NCBI RefSeq assembly: GCF_011683915.1
Contig: NZ_JAAQPH010000022.1
Coordinates: forward strand, 34,213-98,212
DNA: 64,000 bases
Direction of reading: 5' to 3'
DNA from: Pelagibius litoralis
Lineage (GTDB): Bacteria > Pseudomonadota > Alphaproteobacteria > Kiloniellales > Kiloniellaceae
Part shown: piece after piece, positions 62,819 to 64,000 of the stretch
Position numbering within the stretch: the first letter of the stretch is position 1
Layout: each line of letters opens with the position of its first letter
Notes under the pieces: generated by a model
Seen by the model: the letters and a program-made list of their open reading frames with translations, nothing else
What the model was told of the DNA's origin: nothing
Database searches by the model: none
Translations under genes and position numbers: made by a program

Positions 62819-62929
62819 CAACTGGAGCCAAGATAATCCAACTAGATCAAAGACAAACCAAGGCGGTCCAACGGGCTGCCCTTTTGGCTGAACCAAAAAT
62901 CAATGGCTTGGACCGTAGGTTCAAATCAC
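62809..62929 (+). repeat. 121-bp direct repeat, copy B (att-like)
   Basis: Ungapped match to 2158-2278 in the same orientation (about 79% identity). It starts with GCCCCCGCAACCA and ends with GGTTCAAATCAC, after which a second CCCCGCAACCA follows at 62929-62939. GGTTCAAATCACCCCGCAAC thus resembles the T-arm and acceptor of initiator tRNA. The rest of the 62743-63174 gap shows no gene. Confidence 0.65.
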
Positions 62930-63174
62930 CCCGCAACCAGATTGAGCCAGAAATTGCGCGATCTGGGGCAAATGTTCCTCTTTGAATGCCTTGGCTTCCG
63001 TTTTGGGGCAGTTGGATAGGCTTGGTAAGGAGCCGAAAACTTCCGATAGCATCCCGAAGCTGTCACTCGTAGTCTTTGGATCAGAAGTCTACTGTGCGGG
63101 ACGAAGCTGTCATCTGGCTTTCCGTCTCAGATGTCTGCTATCCTTCAGCGAATATCAAAAATGAAAGACTTCTG

Positions 63175-63627
63175 ATGGTACTTCCTGAGCCTCCCCTGAG
63201 GGGTGCCTGCCTTTGTGGAGCTGTGCAGGTCAACGTAACTGCATCACCGCTTCTGACTTTGGCGTGCCATTGTCGCGACTGTCAAAAACTATGCGCAAGC
63301 GCGTATTCACTGACCACGATGTTCCCGAGTGACGGTTTTTCCTACACGGGGGAACTGATCAAAGGCGGTCTCGGCTCAAGCGGGCGAACGCACTACTTTT
63401 GCAAATCATGCCTAAATTTTGTCTTCTCTCAAATTGGAGGAGCAGATCAGCGGATTAACCTACGCACATCGGTGCTCAGCGAAGCCGCGTCATTTGAGCC
63501 ATTCGTTGAATTGATGACAGACGAAAAAATGCCTTGGGCAAGTGTTCCTGCCGTTCACAGTTTTGCTCAATATCCAGAGTCTCTCGAAGAGCTACAGGCC
63601 CTCATGGACGAGTATTCCGAGCGATAA
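63175..63627 (+). CDS. GFA/CENP-V-fold zinc protein
   Basis: The 150-residue protein has GACLCGAVQVNV, CHCRDCQKLCASAYS and CKSCLNFVFSQIG, the cysteine pairs of the GFA zinc fold, and a C-terminal SFAQYPESLEELQALMD. It is only distantly similar to the GFA protein at 6499. The ATG at 63175 starts close to the first motif; the frame upstream is open but lacks family similarity. No clear operon partner is seen. Confidence 0.75.
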   Translation: MVLPEPPLRGACLCGAVQVNVTASPLLTLACHCRDCQKLCASAYSLTTMFPSDGFSYTGELIKGGLGSSGRTHYFCKSCLNFVFSQIGGADQRINLRTSVLSEAASFEPFVELMTDEKMPWASVPAVHSFAQYPESLEELQALMDEYSER

Positions 63628-63690
63628 TTTTGGCGTCACGGTTTGGAAGATTTCAGCGAGCCGACACTTCGCCATGTCGAAAGCGGCCAT

Positions 63691-64000
63691 TCATACACCG
63701 CGCAGCATCTGGCCTTTTGGGCTCCTTCCCGTCGCTCTCTGCACGTTGCACGAAAGTCTGCTTCGCCAATAAGCCTTAACTGCGCCGCCGCTGGAGTTCT
63801 GCCGTGGAACCAAGCCCAGCCAGGCGGCGAGTTGCCGGCCTGACTTGAACTGAGAAGCGTCGGTGATGGTGACGGAAAGGGCGTTGGCGACCACGATGCC
63901 GAACTCCGACAGATGGCTGCGAAGGGCGTTGGCCAGCATGGTGCGTTGGCGGACCAACAGGCTTCGGGTCCGGTGCCGCATCAAGACGCTTTGCTGTTCC
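63691..64000 (-). pseudogene. IS110-family transposase fragment (5' end outside window)
   Basis: The minus-strand frame enters from the window edge with RHRTRSLLVRQRTMLANALR and SHLSEFGIVVANA. It then jumps to SQFKSGRQLAAWLGLVPRQN and SSGG of the C-terminal transposase_20 part. The HhH-containing segment between is deleted, and after SSGG the sequence becomes unrelated. It is a decayed element. Confidence 0.65.

Noticed and set aside
61669..62841. 390-codon minus-strand ORF
   Set aside because: Antisense shadow of the RTX C-terminal repeats that runs out into the att-like repeat.

Overview
This 64 kb window looks like alphaproteobacterial chromosome, probably a Rhodospirillales-type organism. 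It has fairly high GC, IS6/IS110-type elements, an FNR/FixK-type regulator with several matching boxes, a TarD-like dehydratase close to the rhizobial enzyme, and a giant RTX protein. This placement is inference from family resemblance only; no rRNA gene or complete tRNA gene is present. The first ~9.3 kb and the last ~1.3 kb are accessory and scarred. The middle is gene-dense and well organised.

Region 1 (1-9.3 kb) holds a 5' part of an IclR regulator and a collapsed IS6-family element. A RidA fragment follows, running into a two-repeat type I-E-like CRISPR relic, then a 121-bp sequence that recurs near 62.8 kb. Two regulator-controlled redox cassettes come next: AraC/SDR, and TetR with an NTF2-like, NmrA-like, GFA and SDR operon. 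The region closes with three tRNA 3'-end fragments (T-arm type, Arg-ACG, fMet type) and a second broken IS6 copy.

Region 2 (9.3-42.4 kb) is a stress and energy-starvation block. An FNR/FixK-type regulator lies next to a response regulator and a hybrid histidine kinase. The block continues with universal stress proteins, an L,D-transpeptidase, an alanine-rich lipoprotein, SlyX, a ribosome-hibernation factor fused to a cold-shock domain, a Lon-like protease, nicotinate phosphoribosyltransferase and a groES-less divergent GroEL. A trehalose/gluconeogenesis run follows (otsA, a beta-phosphoglucomutase-OtsB fusion, a GH65 phosphorylase, ppsA). Then come an ACP/acyl-ligase/acyltransferase fusion, an MFS carrier, a fatty-acyl ligase and a flavodoxin. 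Palindromes resembling TTGAT-N4-ATCAA recur upstream of many of these genes, so the block may be one oxygen-responsive regulon.

Region 3 (42.4-55 kb) starts with palindromic dispersed repeats and gene remnants. It continues with a minus-strand catabolic operon: oligopeptide-type ABC transporter (binding protein, two permeases, fused ATPase), a CapA-like metallophosphatase and two enolase-superfamily sugar-acid dehydratases, the last recognisable as D-tartrate dehydratase. An IclR regulator and an alpha/beta-hydrolase-fold protein lacking its nucleophile serine sit upstream.

Region 4 (55.2-64 kb) is dominated by a 2,436-residue secreted protein with a lamin-tail-like N-terminus, about 41 copies of an unusual ~42-residue RTX-related repeat and a type I secretion-style C-terminus. 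It is followed by the second copy of the 121-bp repeat, a GFA-family protein and an IS110 transposase remnant at the window edge.
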